Assembly (NCBI RefSeq): GCF_037176765.1
Contig: NC_090023.1
Coordinates: 170,421,506 to 170,485,505 of the forward strand
Reading direction: 5' to 3'
Length of the DNA stretch: 64,000 nucleotides
Origin: Anolis sagrei
Lineage: Eukaryota > Chordata > Lepidosauria > Squamata > Anolidae
Shown: piece by piece, positions 57,141 through 64,000 of the stretch
Layout of the letters: the number at the start of each line of letters is the position of its first letter
Numbering within the stretch: position 1 is the first letter of the stretch
Notes under the pieces: model-generated
Databases searched by the model: none
Seen by the model: the letters and a program-made list of their open reading frames with translations, nothing else
What the model was told of the DNA's origin: nothing
Program-made: the position numbers and the translations under genes

Positions 57141-60100
57141 ATATATGTAATCTATCTATCTATTTATTTACAGTATTTATATTCTGCCCTTTTCACCCTG
57201 CAGGGGACTCAGGGCGGATTACAATGTACATAGACATGTCACACAACATATATAGACAGACACACAAAGGCTATTTAACAGTCCAGCTTTTTCATGAGGA
57301 TATTCTGGCCACCAGAGGAGCTGTCGCGTCACCGTCCATTTGTGACACTGATGAAGTATTTCCTCATTCTTTGCATGTTTGCTGGAGATTTTCATGGCCT
57401 CTTAAGATAGTTAAATTAGCCTCCCCACATAAGTGGTACCTTGATTTCCTACTTGACAGATGCAACTGTCTTTCGGGCTGCAAAGGTTGACAACAAGCTA
57501 TCCATAATAACTCTTCCCTTCCAATGGGTAGAGTTTCCCTCCCTTCTTGTTGTCTCACCCCTATTCTTCACTAGGAGTCAGATATAAGTCATATGTTTGT
57601 AATTTGGGGACTGCCTGTACTCTATCCTTTAGTATACATTACTTTTATTTTTAAGATGTACTCTTGTGACTGCCTAGGGCAGGGACCCACAAACTTTTAA
57701 AACAGAGGGCCAGGTCATAGTCCCTCAAACTGTTGGAGGGCCGGATTATAATTTGAAAAAAAAAATGAACAAATTCCTATGCACACTGCACATATCTTAT
57801 TTGTAGTGCAAAAACACTTAAAAATACAATAATTAAAATGAAGAACAATCTTAACAAATATAAACTTATTAGTATTTCAATGGGAAGTGTGGGCCTACTT
57901 TTGGCTGATTAGATAGGATTATTTTTGTTGTTGTGTGCTTTCAAGTTGTATTTTTTAAAAAGCAGTAGCATCACCTTTAAAAGTTGTTTCCGATTTGTGA
58001 TATTTTAATATTTGAACCTGAGCGAGGGCCGGGTTAATGACCTTGGAGGGCCGTATCTGGCCCCCAGGCCATAGTTTGAGGACCCCTGGTCTAGGGCAAC
58101 AGAATCACTACTGCTCCTCAAGTGCTACCTTCCGTCATCTCATATTATTTATTTATTTATTTATTTACAGCTTTTATATTCCGCCCTTCTCACCCCGCAG
58201 GGGACTCAGGGCGGATTACAATGTACACATATACACATATGCGTACATATATGGCAAACATTAAATGCCAATTTTTGACATACAAACATATACAGACATA
58301 CACAGAGGCTATTTAACTTTTTCTGGCCGCCAGGGGAGCTGTCGCTTTCATCAATGCTGACGGAGCACTTCTGCATTTCCTGCATGCTTCCCCGCTGGAA
58401 TGTTTTTGCTGGAGTCTTCTTTATGGCCTCATAAATCAGTTAATTTAGCCTCCCCACACTTTAAGGTGGTACCTAATTTTCCTCGTTGACAGATGCAACT
58501 GTCTTTCGCGTTGCAAAGGTCGACAACAGGCTACACACAATTGGTTGGAAACCCATTCCAACCCGGGCTGGCTTCGAACTCATGACCTTTTTGGTCAGAG
58601 TGATCTTAATGCAGCTGACACTCAGCCAGCTGTGCTCACTCAAACCCAACAATCCAATTCATTTGAAAAGCTCGAGAAAGTTAGAATAGTTCAACTGCAA
58701 ATTAAGTACTGCACCCCTGTGAATGTCTGTGAATAAATATCAAAGTTGATGTTATGCAACTCTCTCTTAAGGATGTAAATTAGATGTGTTGTGTATATGG
58801 AAGTATATATGTGTATGTGCTTTCAAGTGGCTTGTGGACTTATGGTAAAATCATAAATTTCATAGGGTTTTCTTAGGCAAGGAATACTGAGAATAGTTTA
58901 CAACACCAGGCATTTGTTAATTGTCTTCCATCCAAGTACTAACCAGGGCTGACACCGCTTAGCTTTTAAGATCTGATGGATATGCCTTTAGGGAACTCCT
59001 TCATTCAACAACCCACTTGCCTCAAATGATTATAGGATATGAAGTAAGTATTCCAAGAGGACACAATCATATAGACCAGCAGTTCTCAACCTGTGGGTCC
59101 CCAGATGTTTTGGCCTTCAACTCCCAGAAATCCTAAGAGCTGGTAAACTGGCTGGGATTTCTGGGAATTGTAGGCCAATACACCTGGGGATCCACTGATA
59201 TAGACAGATTGTTGTACTAGTCACCACCAATAATTCAGAATCAACAATGCTCTAACAATGGTCCACGCTCTTGTTACATCCCGAACAGATTACTGCAACG
59301 CACTCTATGTGGGGTTGCCTTTGAAGACTGTTCGGAAACTTCAATTAGTCCAACGGGCGGCAGCCAGACTACTCACTGGAGCATCATACAGGGAACATAA
59401 CACCCCTCTGTTATGTCAGCTCCACTGGCTGCCGATCCAATTCCGAGCACAATTCAAAGTGCTGGTTTTGACCTACAAAACCCTATACGGCTCTGGCCCA
59501 GCGTACCTGTCCGAACACATCTCCTTCTACGTCCCGCCTCGGAGTTTAAGATCCTCTGGGGAGGCCCTGCTCTCGACCCACCTTTATCAAAAGTGAGGTT
59601 GGTGGGGACGAGGAGCAGGGTCTTCTCAGTGGTGGCCCCTTGCCTGTGGAATTCGCTCCCTGGGGAAATTAGGTCATCCTTCCTCTCTTTCAGAAGGAAA
59701 CTAAAAACATGGATATGGGACCAGGCCTTTGGGTAATTTGGCAGTTAGACAAAGGACAATGACGACTAGAGTTGGATAGGATTATGACAATGCGGAATGA
59801 ATTTACGAATTTTGAACCTGGCGAACGTTGAACACTAGGATTGGCTTTTATTAGTTGTTATCGGATAATTGGATTGTTTTAGCTTTTTATAATTGTTGCT
59901 GCTATGTATTTTATCCTACTATGTGTATTGCTGGCACCGAATTGTGCCTTTTGTAAGCCGCCCTGAGTCCCCCCTCGGGGGTTGAGAAGGGTGGGGTAGA
60001 AATGCCCGAGATAAATAAATAAACTAGAAATTGTAAGTAATTTTTCACTGTCTGTTTTCACTTCTCACTGGTATTTCACATCATTTTACTGCCTTATAAT

Positions 60101-60284
60101 CTACTATTTTGTTAAATCCATGAAAGCAATGAAAAAAAATGCTGCTGAATTTACTTTTTTAAGTGTAATGATTTGTTGGGTCTCGGTCTTCAGAGAAGAT
60201 GCCATTTCTTTCTCCTTTCTAAGGTCTTCTTCCATCGTTTGTCGCCATTCTTTTTCTATTTTCAGATCTGTTTCCAGCTGACAC
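48512..60284 (-). CDS. RUFY2: RUN and FYVE domain-containing protein 2, 3' part (5 coding exons, gene continues past 64 kb)
   Basis: Endosomal adaptor with an N-terminal RUN domain, coiled coils and a C-terminal FYVE finger that binds phosphatidylinositol 3-phosphate. Visible exons on the minus strand are 60284-60155, 55934-55840, 54797-54749, 52982-52905 and 48655-48512. They give coiled coil ([12 protein letters not shown], then [14 protein letters not shown]), the [16 protein letters not shown] link, and a full FYVE domain: the WxxD motif in VWLKD, CKLC, the RKHHCR motif split by an intron, eight cysteines and the final RVC. The tail [19 protein letters not shown] to RCSSNVP is RUFY2-like rather than RUFY1-like (which has GHIFCNTCSSNELALPS). 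Introns are GT-AG and in frame. RUN domain and upstream coiled coil are outside the window. Converges with PBLD. Confidence 0.93.
48841..49845. mobile_element. SPIN-like hAT element, non-autonomous, with nested hAT
   Basis: Starts CAGTGTTTCTCAACCTTCCT and continues with GTTGTGGTGACCCCCAACAT, TAACTGTAATTTGGCTACTG and TGTAATGTAAATATCCGACA, which follow the SPIN/URR1 non-autonomous consensus as I recall it from mammals. Ends GGTTGAGAAACGCTG. Exact 8-base duplication CTCCAGTG (48833-48840, 49846-49853). The middle holds the CACCTACAATC module. Confidence 0.85.
49518..49808. mobile_element. hAT element nested in the SPIN-like copy
   Basis: Ends CAGGCCCGTAGCCAGGATTT and CCTTGGCTACATGCCTG; exact 8-base duplication CCCCCAGG at 49510-49517 and 49809-49816. 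Has a long poly-G tract near 49543. Confidence 0.85.
49989..50160 (-). mobile_element. L2/SINE 3' tail
   Basis: (TTTA)n then TACCCCGCCCTTCTCACCCT, the shared L2-type tail in reverse. Confidence 0.7.
50165..50214 (+). mobile_element. DD41D-type mariner, left-end scrap
   Basis: CAGGGTGAGGAAGCATACCT and GTCGGTTGAAGACGTC only; the rest of the element is missing. Confidence 0.7.
50446..50797 (+). mobile_element. CR1 LINE 3' end
   Basis: Encodes [20 protein letters not shown] and [20 protein letters not shown] in frame, then the 3' end. Confidence 0.92.
50900..51090 (+). repeat. (TGTATA)/(TG)-rich simple repeat
   Basis: Long degenerate TG/TA tract; its open frame is an artefact. Confidence 0.9.
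51088..51229. mobile_element. palindromic hAT-like MITE
   Basis: Arms GGCCTGGCC...TTGGGCCCTCCAG and CTGAAGGGCCCAAG...CCAGGCC; core CACAATTCCTAACAGCC repeated inverted. Confidence 0.75.
51290..51460 (+). repeat. polypyrimidine tract with (TC)n
   Basis: TCC/CTC-rich stretch ending in about 13 TC units. Confidence 0.85.
51895..52185 (+). repeat. (TTCC/TTTC)n polypyrimidine tract
   Basis: Nearly pure C/T for about 290 bases; open frames through it carry no meaning. Confidence 0.92.
52345..52606 (+). repeat. GC-rich minisatellite, about 65-base units
   Basis: Nearly four units, each beginning TGTAGGGGCGGGGC and containing GTGGGCGGGGCTTCC; many GGGG runs and GC boxes. Lies in the Helitron. Confidence 0.85.
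52905..52982 (-). CDS. RUFY2: RUFY2 FYVE exon 1
   Basis: 26 codons, [20 protein letters not shown] and SLSRRK: WxxD motif and first zinc pair CxxC. Acceptor AAATAG, donor GTAAGT. Confidence 0.94.
53120..53343. mobile_element. palindromic MITE (GGGCTGCATCTA family)
   Basis: Arms GGCTGCATCTATTGTGCAGA/...ATGCTGCAGATGAACCC and GACACCACTTTAAATGCCAT/...; a common amniote-type short inverted-repeat element. Confidence 0.7.
53568..53710 (+). repeat. direct repeat, copy 1
   Basis: Nearly the same as 54217-54382 (TGTTTAGATTATACAAACAT to GTGAGTAGAATAT), about 650 bases apart. Confidence 0.85.
53785..54420 (+). mobile_element. tRNA-headed SINE with L2-type tail, interrupted
   Basis: A box GTGGCGCAGCTGGCTGAG, B box GAGTTCGAAGCC, long body, tail AGAAGGGCGGAATATAAAAG with (AAAT)n. 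The tail is split by the 54217-54382 repeat copy. Minus-strand relatives at 57155 and 58143. Confidence 0.85.
54217..54382 (+). repeat. direct repeat, copy 2, inside a SINE
   Basis: Second copy of the 53568 segment, sitting exactly where the SINE should read GAGTCCCCTGCGGGGTGAG. Confidence 0.85.
54455..54702 (+). mobile_element. CR1 LINE 3' end, old copy
   Basis: Diverged CR1 ending GAGAGTTGGACTGCGTGGCC and GTGATTCTATAATGA; 47 bases from a RUFY2 exon. Confidence 0.7.
54749..54797 (-). CDS. RUFY2: RUFY2 49-base exon
   Basis: Encodes (E)[16 protein letters not shown], the conserved linker before the FYVE finger. Acceptor ATTCAG, donor GTTAGT. Too short for ORF finding but the frame completes the split Glu codon exactly. 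Confidence 0.93.
54883..54948 (+). repeat. (AGT)n/(AAT)n microsatellite
   Basis: Trinucleotide tract at the tail of the adjoining L2. Confidence 0.9.
54949..55110 (-). mobile_element. L2-type LINE 3' tail
   Basis: TTTATTTATACCCCGCCACC and CGGCTTACATGAGGCCAAGC, the reverse of the L2 3' UTR at 35600. Confidence 0.85.
55226..55270 (+). repeat. (ATA)n microsatellite
   Basis: About 15 units. Confidence 0.95.
55285..55630. mobile_element. palindromic Penelope-derived unit, older
   Basis: Long inverted arms (GGGTTGCTGTGAGTTTTCCA ... against ... GAAAATTCACAGCAACCC; TTTATATATCTGTGGAATG against TAGATATATAAACCCC). More diverged than the other two. Confidence 0.72.
55840..55934 (-). CDS. RUFY2: RUFY2 coiled-coil exon
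   Basis: Encodes [20 protein letters not shown] and [11 protein letters not shown] plus two bases. Acceptor TTAAAG, donor GTAATG. Phase 0 in, phase 2 out, matching both neighbours. Confidence 0.92.
56160..56713 (-). mobile_element. CR1 LINE 3' part
   Basis: Open for 156 codons on the minus strand ([20 protein letters not shown] to [10 protein letters not shown]), with one small in-frame oddity near 56410; a young copy. Confidence 0.93.
57075..57165 (+). repeat. (TATC)n microsatellite
   Basis: Many tetranucleotide units, next to a SINE tail. Confidence 0.92.
57155..57495 (-). mobile_element. tRNA-headed SINE with L2 tail, head missing
   Basis: Tail TATTCTGCCCTTTTCACCCT and body match 58143-58640; the tRNA part is absent. 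Confidence 0.8.
57680..58088 (+). mobile_element. hAT MITE (CAGGGGTCCTCAAAC family), complete
   Basis: Ends CAGGGACCCACAAACTTTTA and AGTTTGAGGACCCCTG, flanked by GCCTAGGG/GTCTAGGG. Confidence 0.88.
58143..58640 (-). mobile_element. tRNA-headed SINE with L2 tail, full length
   Basis: Read on the minus strand: tRNA head with CAGCTGGCTGAGTGTCAGCT and GAGTTCGAAGCCAGCC, about 330 bases of body, then an L2-like tail (GTAATCCGCCCTGAGTCCCC) and (AAAT)n. Confidence 0.88.
59077..59197. mobile_element. palindromic hAT MITE, complete
   Basis: Ends CAGCAGTTCTCAACCTGTGG and CACCTGGGGATCCACTG, exact 8-base duplication ATATAGAC (59069-59076, 59198-59205). Confidence 0.9.
59240..60026 (+). mobile_element. 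L2-type LINE, 3' part
   Basis: Encodes [20 protein letters not shown] and [20 protein letters not shown], one frame change near 59590, then [20 protein letters not shown] and a 3' UTR with TAAGCCGCCCTGAGTCCCCC. Confidence 0.92.
60155..60284 (-). CDS. RUFY2: RUFY2 coiled-coil exon
   Basis: Encodes (CQ)[18 protein letters not shown] to [10 protein letters not shown], donor GTAAAT, ending in phase 0. The acceptor could be TCTAG (start 60284) or CAG seven bases later (start 60277, exactly 41 codons). Confidence 0.85.
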
Positions 60285-60883
60285 CTAGACAAACAGAATA
60301 TAAATAAAAAGTCACAGAAGCCAGAATCATACTTTAAAAATATCACAGTCATATTTTAGTTATCCTATGAAGACTGCTTAAGTATCCCCTTTGAAATAGC
60401 TTGGCATATATTCCACAGACATACTCATGATTTCTTAGAAAGTAATTATTAATTATTTTAAAGAGACTTTTGAAATACTATATCACAGTCTATGCTCAAC
60501 TCTACTTCAAAAATGTTCCACCACAAGGTCATATTTCAATTTGACTCAAACAACACCAAGGCTGATGCACTGACCCCGTCTGAGAAAGTTTCAGAATTCG
60601 CCCCCCCCTCCCCGACAAATTCCTTCTCTTTGCAAAAACAGTTTTCTGAGAGTTTTGTGGCAAGTCAGACACTACACTGGATCCCTTCTGTTCTGTTCTT
60701 TGTTTATTTTTTTAAGGGGACTTATATCACATTGGTTGTGGTTGGGGATTATATTATATCATAAGCTACCTTGGGTAGAAATGGCAGGATATACTGTATA
60801 TATAAGTTTTTCAGCCCTTTTTAGACTGAAAAAATCCCCTTCAGCTTATACTCAAGTCGAAGTTATTTATCATTTTACTGGAT

Positions 60884-61060
60884 TATTATTATTATTATTT
60901 TATTAGATTTATTATTTTACTCTATTATTATTTTATTATTATTAGATGTATTATTTTACTTTATTTTTATTATTAGATTTATTATTTTACTCTATTGTTA
61001 TTATTACATTTACATTATTTAACTCTATTATTATTATTATTATTATTATTACACTTATTA
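60884..61060 (+). repeat. (ATT)n-rich tract
   Basis: Degenerate TTATTA repeats. Confidence 0.85.
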
Positions 61061-61371
61061 TTTATTCTCTTTATTAGAAGGATGTGTAAACACATTTTAT
61101 TTTTTTAATTTGTCTCTTATATAACATGTTATTAATCTGCTTTTATACCTGACCTACTTGGGAACTGCGATTCCCTTCCTTGGGCATCGGTGCCCCATTT
61201 TATACTGTGCTGGTCAAAGACCGTAATAAAACATTGATTGATTGATATTCTCTTTATTGGAAGGATGCGTAAACACATTTACATTAAAAATGATTAGAAT
61301 AAATTGTTTAACGACAGTTGGGCAGTCTTATCTTATAGTTTTATGTAAATATTCAAAAACATTTAACTTAC

Positions 61372-61616
61372 AATGGCTTCAAACTACAAGAAAGGAGATT
61401 CCATCTGAACATGAGGAAGAACTTCCTGACTGTGAGAGCTGTTGATTGAGCAGTGGAACTCTCTGTCCTGGAGTCTGGTGGAGGCTCCTTCTTTGGAAGC
61501 TTTTAAACAGAGGCTGGATGGCCATCTGTCAGGGGTGCTTTGAATGCAATTTCCTGCTTCTTGGCAGGGGTTGGACTGGATGGCCCATGAGGTCTCTTTC
61601 AACTCTATGATTCTAC
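61372..61616 (+). mobile_element. CR1 LINE 3' end
   Basis: AATGGCTTCAAACTACAAGA to CAACTCTATGATTCTA; last 245 bases of CR1. Confidence 0.9.
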
Positions 61617-62025
61617 CGATGCCTCAATTAATGTAATTTCATTGGTATCTATTTTTATTTTGAAATTTACCAGTAGCTGCTGTATTTCCCACCCTCAGCT
61701 TATACTCGAGTCAATACGTTTTCCCAGTTTTTTGTGGCAAAATTAGATGCATTGGCTTATACTTGGGTCGGCTTATACTTCAGTATATATGGTACATATG
61801 TCACATAAATCCTTTTCCTTCTTTTGCTTATAGAAAAACAATGCAAGTTTTGAAGATCTGCAAAGGGGCAAGAATATATATTATTTTCTAGTATAACTTT
61901 ATGGTGGATGGCTTTTCATGTAACGGTACAGTTTACAACTGCTTTCACAAACTGTTCTGATGTTTTCCAAACCAGAGGTTTATCCTTCCCCACAAATGTT
62001 GATGCCTTTGAAATTTTCTCAAATT

Positions 62026-62745
62026 ACCGTATATACTAGACGACTTTTTAGGCATGTAAAACGTTATAAAATTTTGGGGGTCGTCTAATATGCCAAGTAT
62101 AAAATTAAAATAATACTAAAATTACATACTATGGCTGCTTTGGCCTCGGGCTGCCCTCCACCTCCTGCGCCTTGGCTCATGGCGGTCTCCCAGGCAGGCT
62201 CCCCGTCCTTCCTCCCTTCCTGGCTGCCTTCCTTGCTCAGGCCCAGGCCTCTCCTTTGTTGGCGGCTGGGCCCCTGGGCTGCTTCCCGCGCTGCTCAGGC
62301 CACTCTCCTTTCTGTCCAGGCCTTGTGAGAAGCGCCTCTTCTCCTGCGAGACAACTTTGTCTCGCAGGAGAAGAGGCACTTTGCGCGAGCCCTGGACAGA
62401 AAGGAGGAGAGCAGTCTGAAGAGTGCCGGAGGCCCTTCTGATCAGGCCGCTCTCCTCCTTACTGTCCAGGTCTCGTGAGAAGTGCCTCTTTTCCCGTGAG
62501 ACAACGTTGTCTCGCAGGAGAAGAGGCACTTTGTGTGAGGCCTGGCCAAAAGTGGCCTGAGGAGCGCCGGAGGGCCTTCTGATCAGGCCACTCTCCTTCT
62601 TCCTGTCCAAGCCTCATGAGAAGCGCCTGGTTTGGGGAGTTGTCTTAAATGGCAAGTATATCCCCAACTCTCTATTTTGTTAGTTAAAGTTGGGGGGTCG
62701 TCTTATAGCCCCAGTCGTGTTGTACCCCAGAATATACCATACATA
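62026..62745. mobile_element. inverted-repeat element with GC-rich palindromic core
   Basis: Ends ACCGTATATACTAGACGAC and CCCAGAATATACCATAC; both subterminal parts carry GGGGGTCGTCT. Core is GC-rich with tandem palindromes. Superfamily not identified; no transposase. Confidence 0.45.
62290..62640. repeat. tandem long palindromes, about 145-base period
   Basis: Two full and one partial unit. Unit 1 has a perfect 21-base inverted repeat with a 2-base centre at 62334-62377 (GCCTCTTCTCCTGCGAGACAA and its complement); further matching extends outward past CTGTCCAGG. Unit 2 at about 62485-62528 has the same right arm and a slightly changed left arm. Confidence 0.85.
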
Positions 62746-62797
62746 CGTTTCTGCCTGCCCTTTCTATCTCTGTTTTCAGCGTTGTCCCTTTTATTTA

Positions 62798-63980
62798 TCT
62801 ATATAAATAAAAATGTAATGTTCGTTTGTGATATCATCAAAACTCAAAAACCACTGGGGGAATTGACACCAAATTTGGACACAAGACACCTAACAGTCCA
62901 ATGTATGTCCTCCACACAAAAAAATTGATTTTGTCATTTGGGAATTGTCGTTGCTGGGATTTATAGTTTACCTACAATTGTGTAGGTGAACTCCACCAAT
63001 GATGGAATTGGGCCAAACTTAGCACACAGGGCTCCCATGACCAACAGAAAAAAACTGGAAGGGTTGATGGGCATTGACCTTGAGTTTGGGAGTTGTAGTT
63101 CACCTACATCCAGAGAGCACTGTGGACTCAAACAATGATGGATCTGGACCAAACTTGGCACAAATATTCCATATGCCCAAATATGAACACAGATGGAGTT
63201 TAAGGGAAATAGACCTTGACATTGGGGAGTTGTAGTTGCTGGGATTTATAGTTCACCTACAATCAAAGAGTATTCTGAACTCCACCAATGATGGAATTCA
63301 ACCAAACATGGCATACAGGACTTCCATGACCAACAGAACACACTGGAATGGTTTGATGGGCATTGACCTTGAGTTTGGGAGTTGTAGTTCACCTACATCC
63401 AGAGAGCACTGTGGACTCAAACAATGATGGATCTGGGCCAAACTTGACACAAAAATTCCATATGCCTAAATATGAACACAGATGGAGTTTGGAGGAAATA
63501 GACCTTGACATTTGGGATTCGTAGTTACTGGGATTTATAGTTCACGACAATTAAAGAGCATTCTGAAACCCACAAACGACAGAAATGGGCCAAACTTCCC
63601 ACACAGAACCCCCATGACCAACAGAAAATACTTAAGGCCATCCAGTCCAACTCTCTTCACCAGGGCAAGAAAATGTAATCAGAGCCCTCCTGACAAAGAG
63701 CCATCCAGTCATAAATATAGATAGATATGATTCTCTCTCACACACACAGATATAGTATCACAGATTTGAAAGAGACCCTTAAAGAAGGACTATGATATGT
63801 TGCATATTCCAGAGTAGGCAAACCAGACACTCTCCACATCAACACAGACAAAGAAACAAGAAATACTGTTTACTCACAAGCAGAAAGGAATTACATATAT
63901 TAGAAACCAACACTTTCTCATTACTTTATTTTCCAGATCACCAGACGGGGCCACAGCAACGCGTGGCAGGGGATGGCTAG
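62798..63980 (+). mobile_element. Helitron, non-autonomous, complete
   Basis: Begins TCTATATAAATAAAAATG after A, ends hairpin (GGCCACAGCAACGCGTGGCA) plus GGGGATGGCTAG before T. Holds about three repeats of the TTGTAGTT...CACCTACA(AT/TC) module and a CR1 scrap at 63632-63720. Confidence 0.88.
63632..63720 (-). mobile_element. CR1 LINE scrap inside Helitron
   Basis: AAGGCCATCCAGTCCAACTC and GAGCCATCCAGTC, antisense CR1 3' end. Confidence 0.55.
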
Positions 63981-64000
63981 TATTTATATAAATCCTTTGA

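Larger units (their letters stand above)
60771..61794. mobile_element. inverted-repeat element (TATACTCGAGTATAAG type) with CR1 insert
   Basis: Ends CTGTATATATAAG... and ...CTTATACTTCAGTATATATG, with inner CAGCTTATACTC(A/G)AGTC on both sides. Class not identified. (ATT)n at 60884-61060 and a CR1 lie inside. Confidence 0.4.

Noticed and set aside
48512-60284. RUFY1 instead of RUFY2, or a processed copy
   Set aside because: FYVE tail residues fit RUFY2, introns are present with consensus splice sites and matching phases.
62122-62610. 162-codon minus-strand ORF
   Set aside because: Its repeats mirror the DNA palindromes of a mobile element; no start context or domain.

Overview
The window is nuclear DNA of a vertebrate, most likely a squamate reptile of the iguanian/Anolis type. 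Three split host genes have protein sequences close to what I recall of their amniote orthologues. The repeat load (CR1 and L2 LINEs, an L1 tail, Penelope-like elements, tRNA-headed SINEs, many hAT elements and MITEs, mariners and Helitrons) is typical of lizards. Species is inferred from repeat style and gene content, not from a search.

Gene layout: (1) HNRNPH3 on the minus strand, complete coding region in nine exons between 12842 and 5707 (341 codons), with a likely non-coding first exon in a CpG island at about 22.4-22.6 kb. (2) PBLD on the plus strand, complete coding region in nine exons between 24531 and 36904 (288 codons), diverging from the same CpG island. (3) The 3' end of RUFY2 on the minus strand: five coding exons between 60284 and 48512, including the whole FYVE zinc finger and the stop codon; the 5' part lies beyond 64 kb. 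All reading frames join cleanly across the splice sites. HNRNPH3 and PBLD share a bidirectional promoter as in human. RUFY2 here meets PBLD tail-to-tail, whereas in human it meets HNRNPH3 tail-to-tail, so the HNRNPH3-PBLD pair appears inverted.

Repeats by region: 0-2.5 kb, CR1 cut by a hAT MITE, a SINE with an 11-bp duplication, MITEs and a Helitron. 5.7-12.8 kb, HNRNPH3 exons with few repeats but C-rich plus-strand (G-run sense-strand) introns. 12.8-19.5 kb, long intron 1 with little recognisable. 19.57-21.71 kb, a folded-back mariner carrying a CR1 and two L2 pieces. 23-36 kb, PBLD introns with CR1, L2, L1, Penelope-like, Helitron and hAT copies. 37-48 kb, intergenic: a long L2, two copies of a DD41D-type mariner, two hAT elements side by side, a LINE tail. 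48.8-64 kb, RUFY2 introns: a SPIN-like hAT with a second hAT inside it, Helitrons in tandem, a GC-rich minisatellite, SINEs with L2 tails, and a final region with long palindromes and a Helitron.

I saw no retrovirus or LTR element, no structural RNA gene outside SINEs, and no CRISPR array. The unusual content is transposon architecture: tandem Helitron junctions, a sequence module shared by Helitrons and hATs, palindromic Penelope-derived units, and tandem long palindromes near 62.3 kb.
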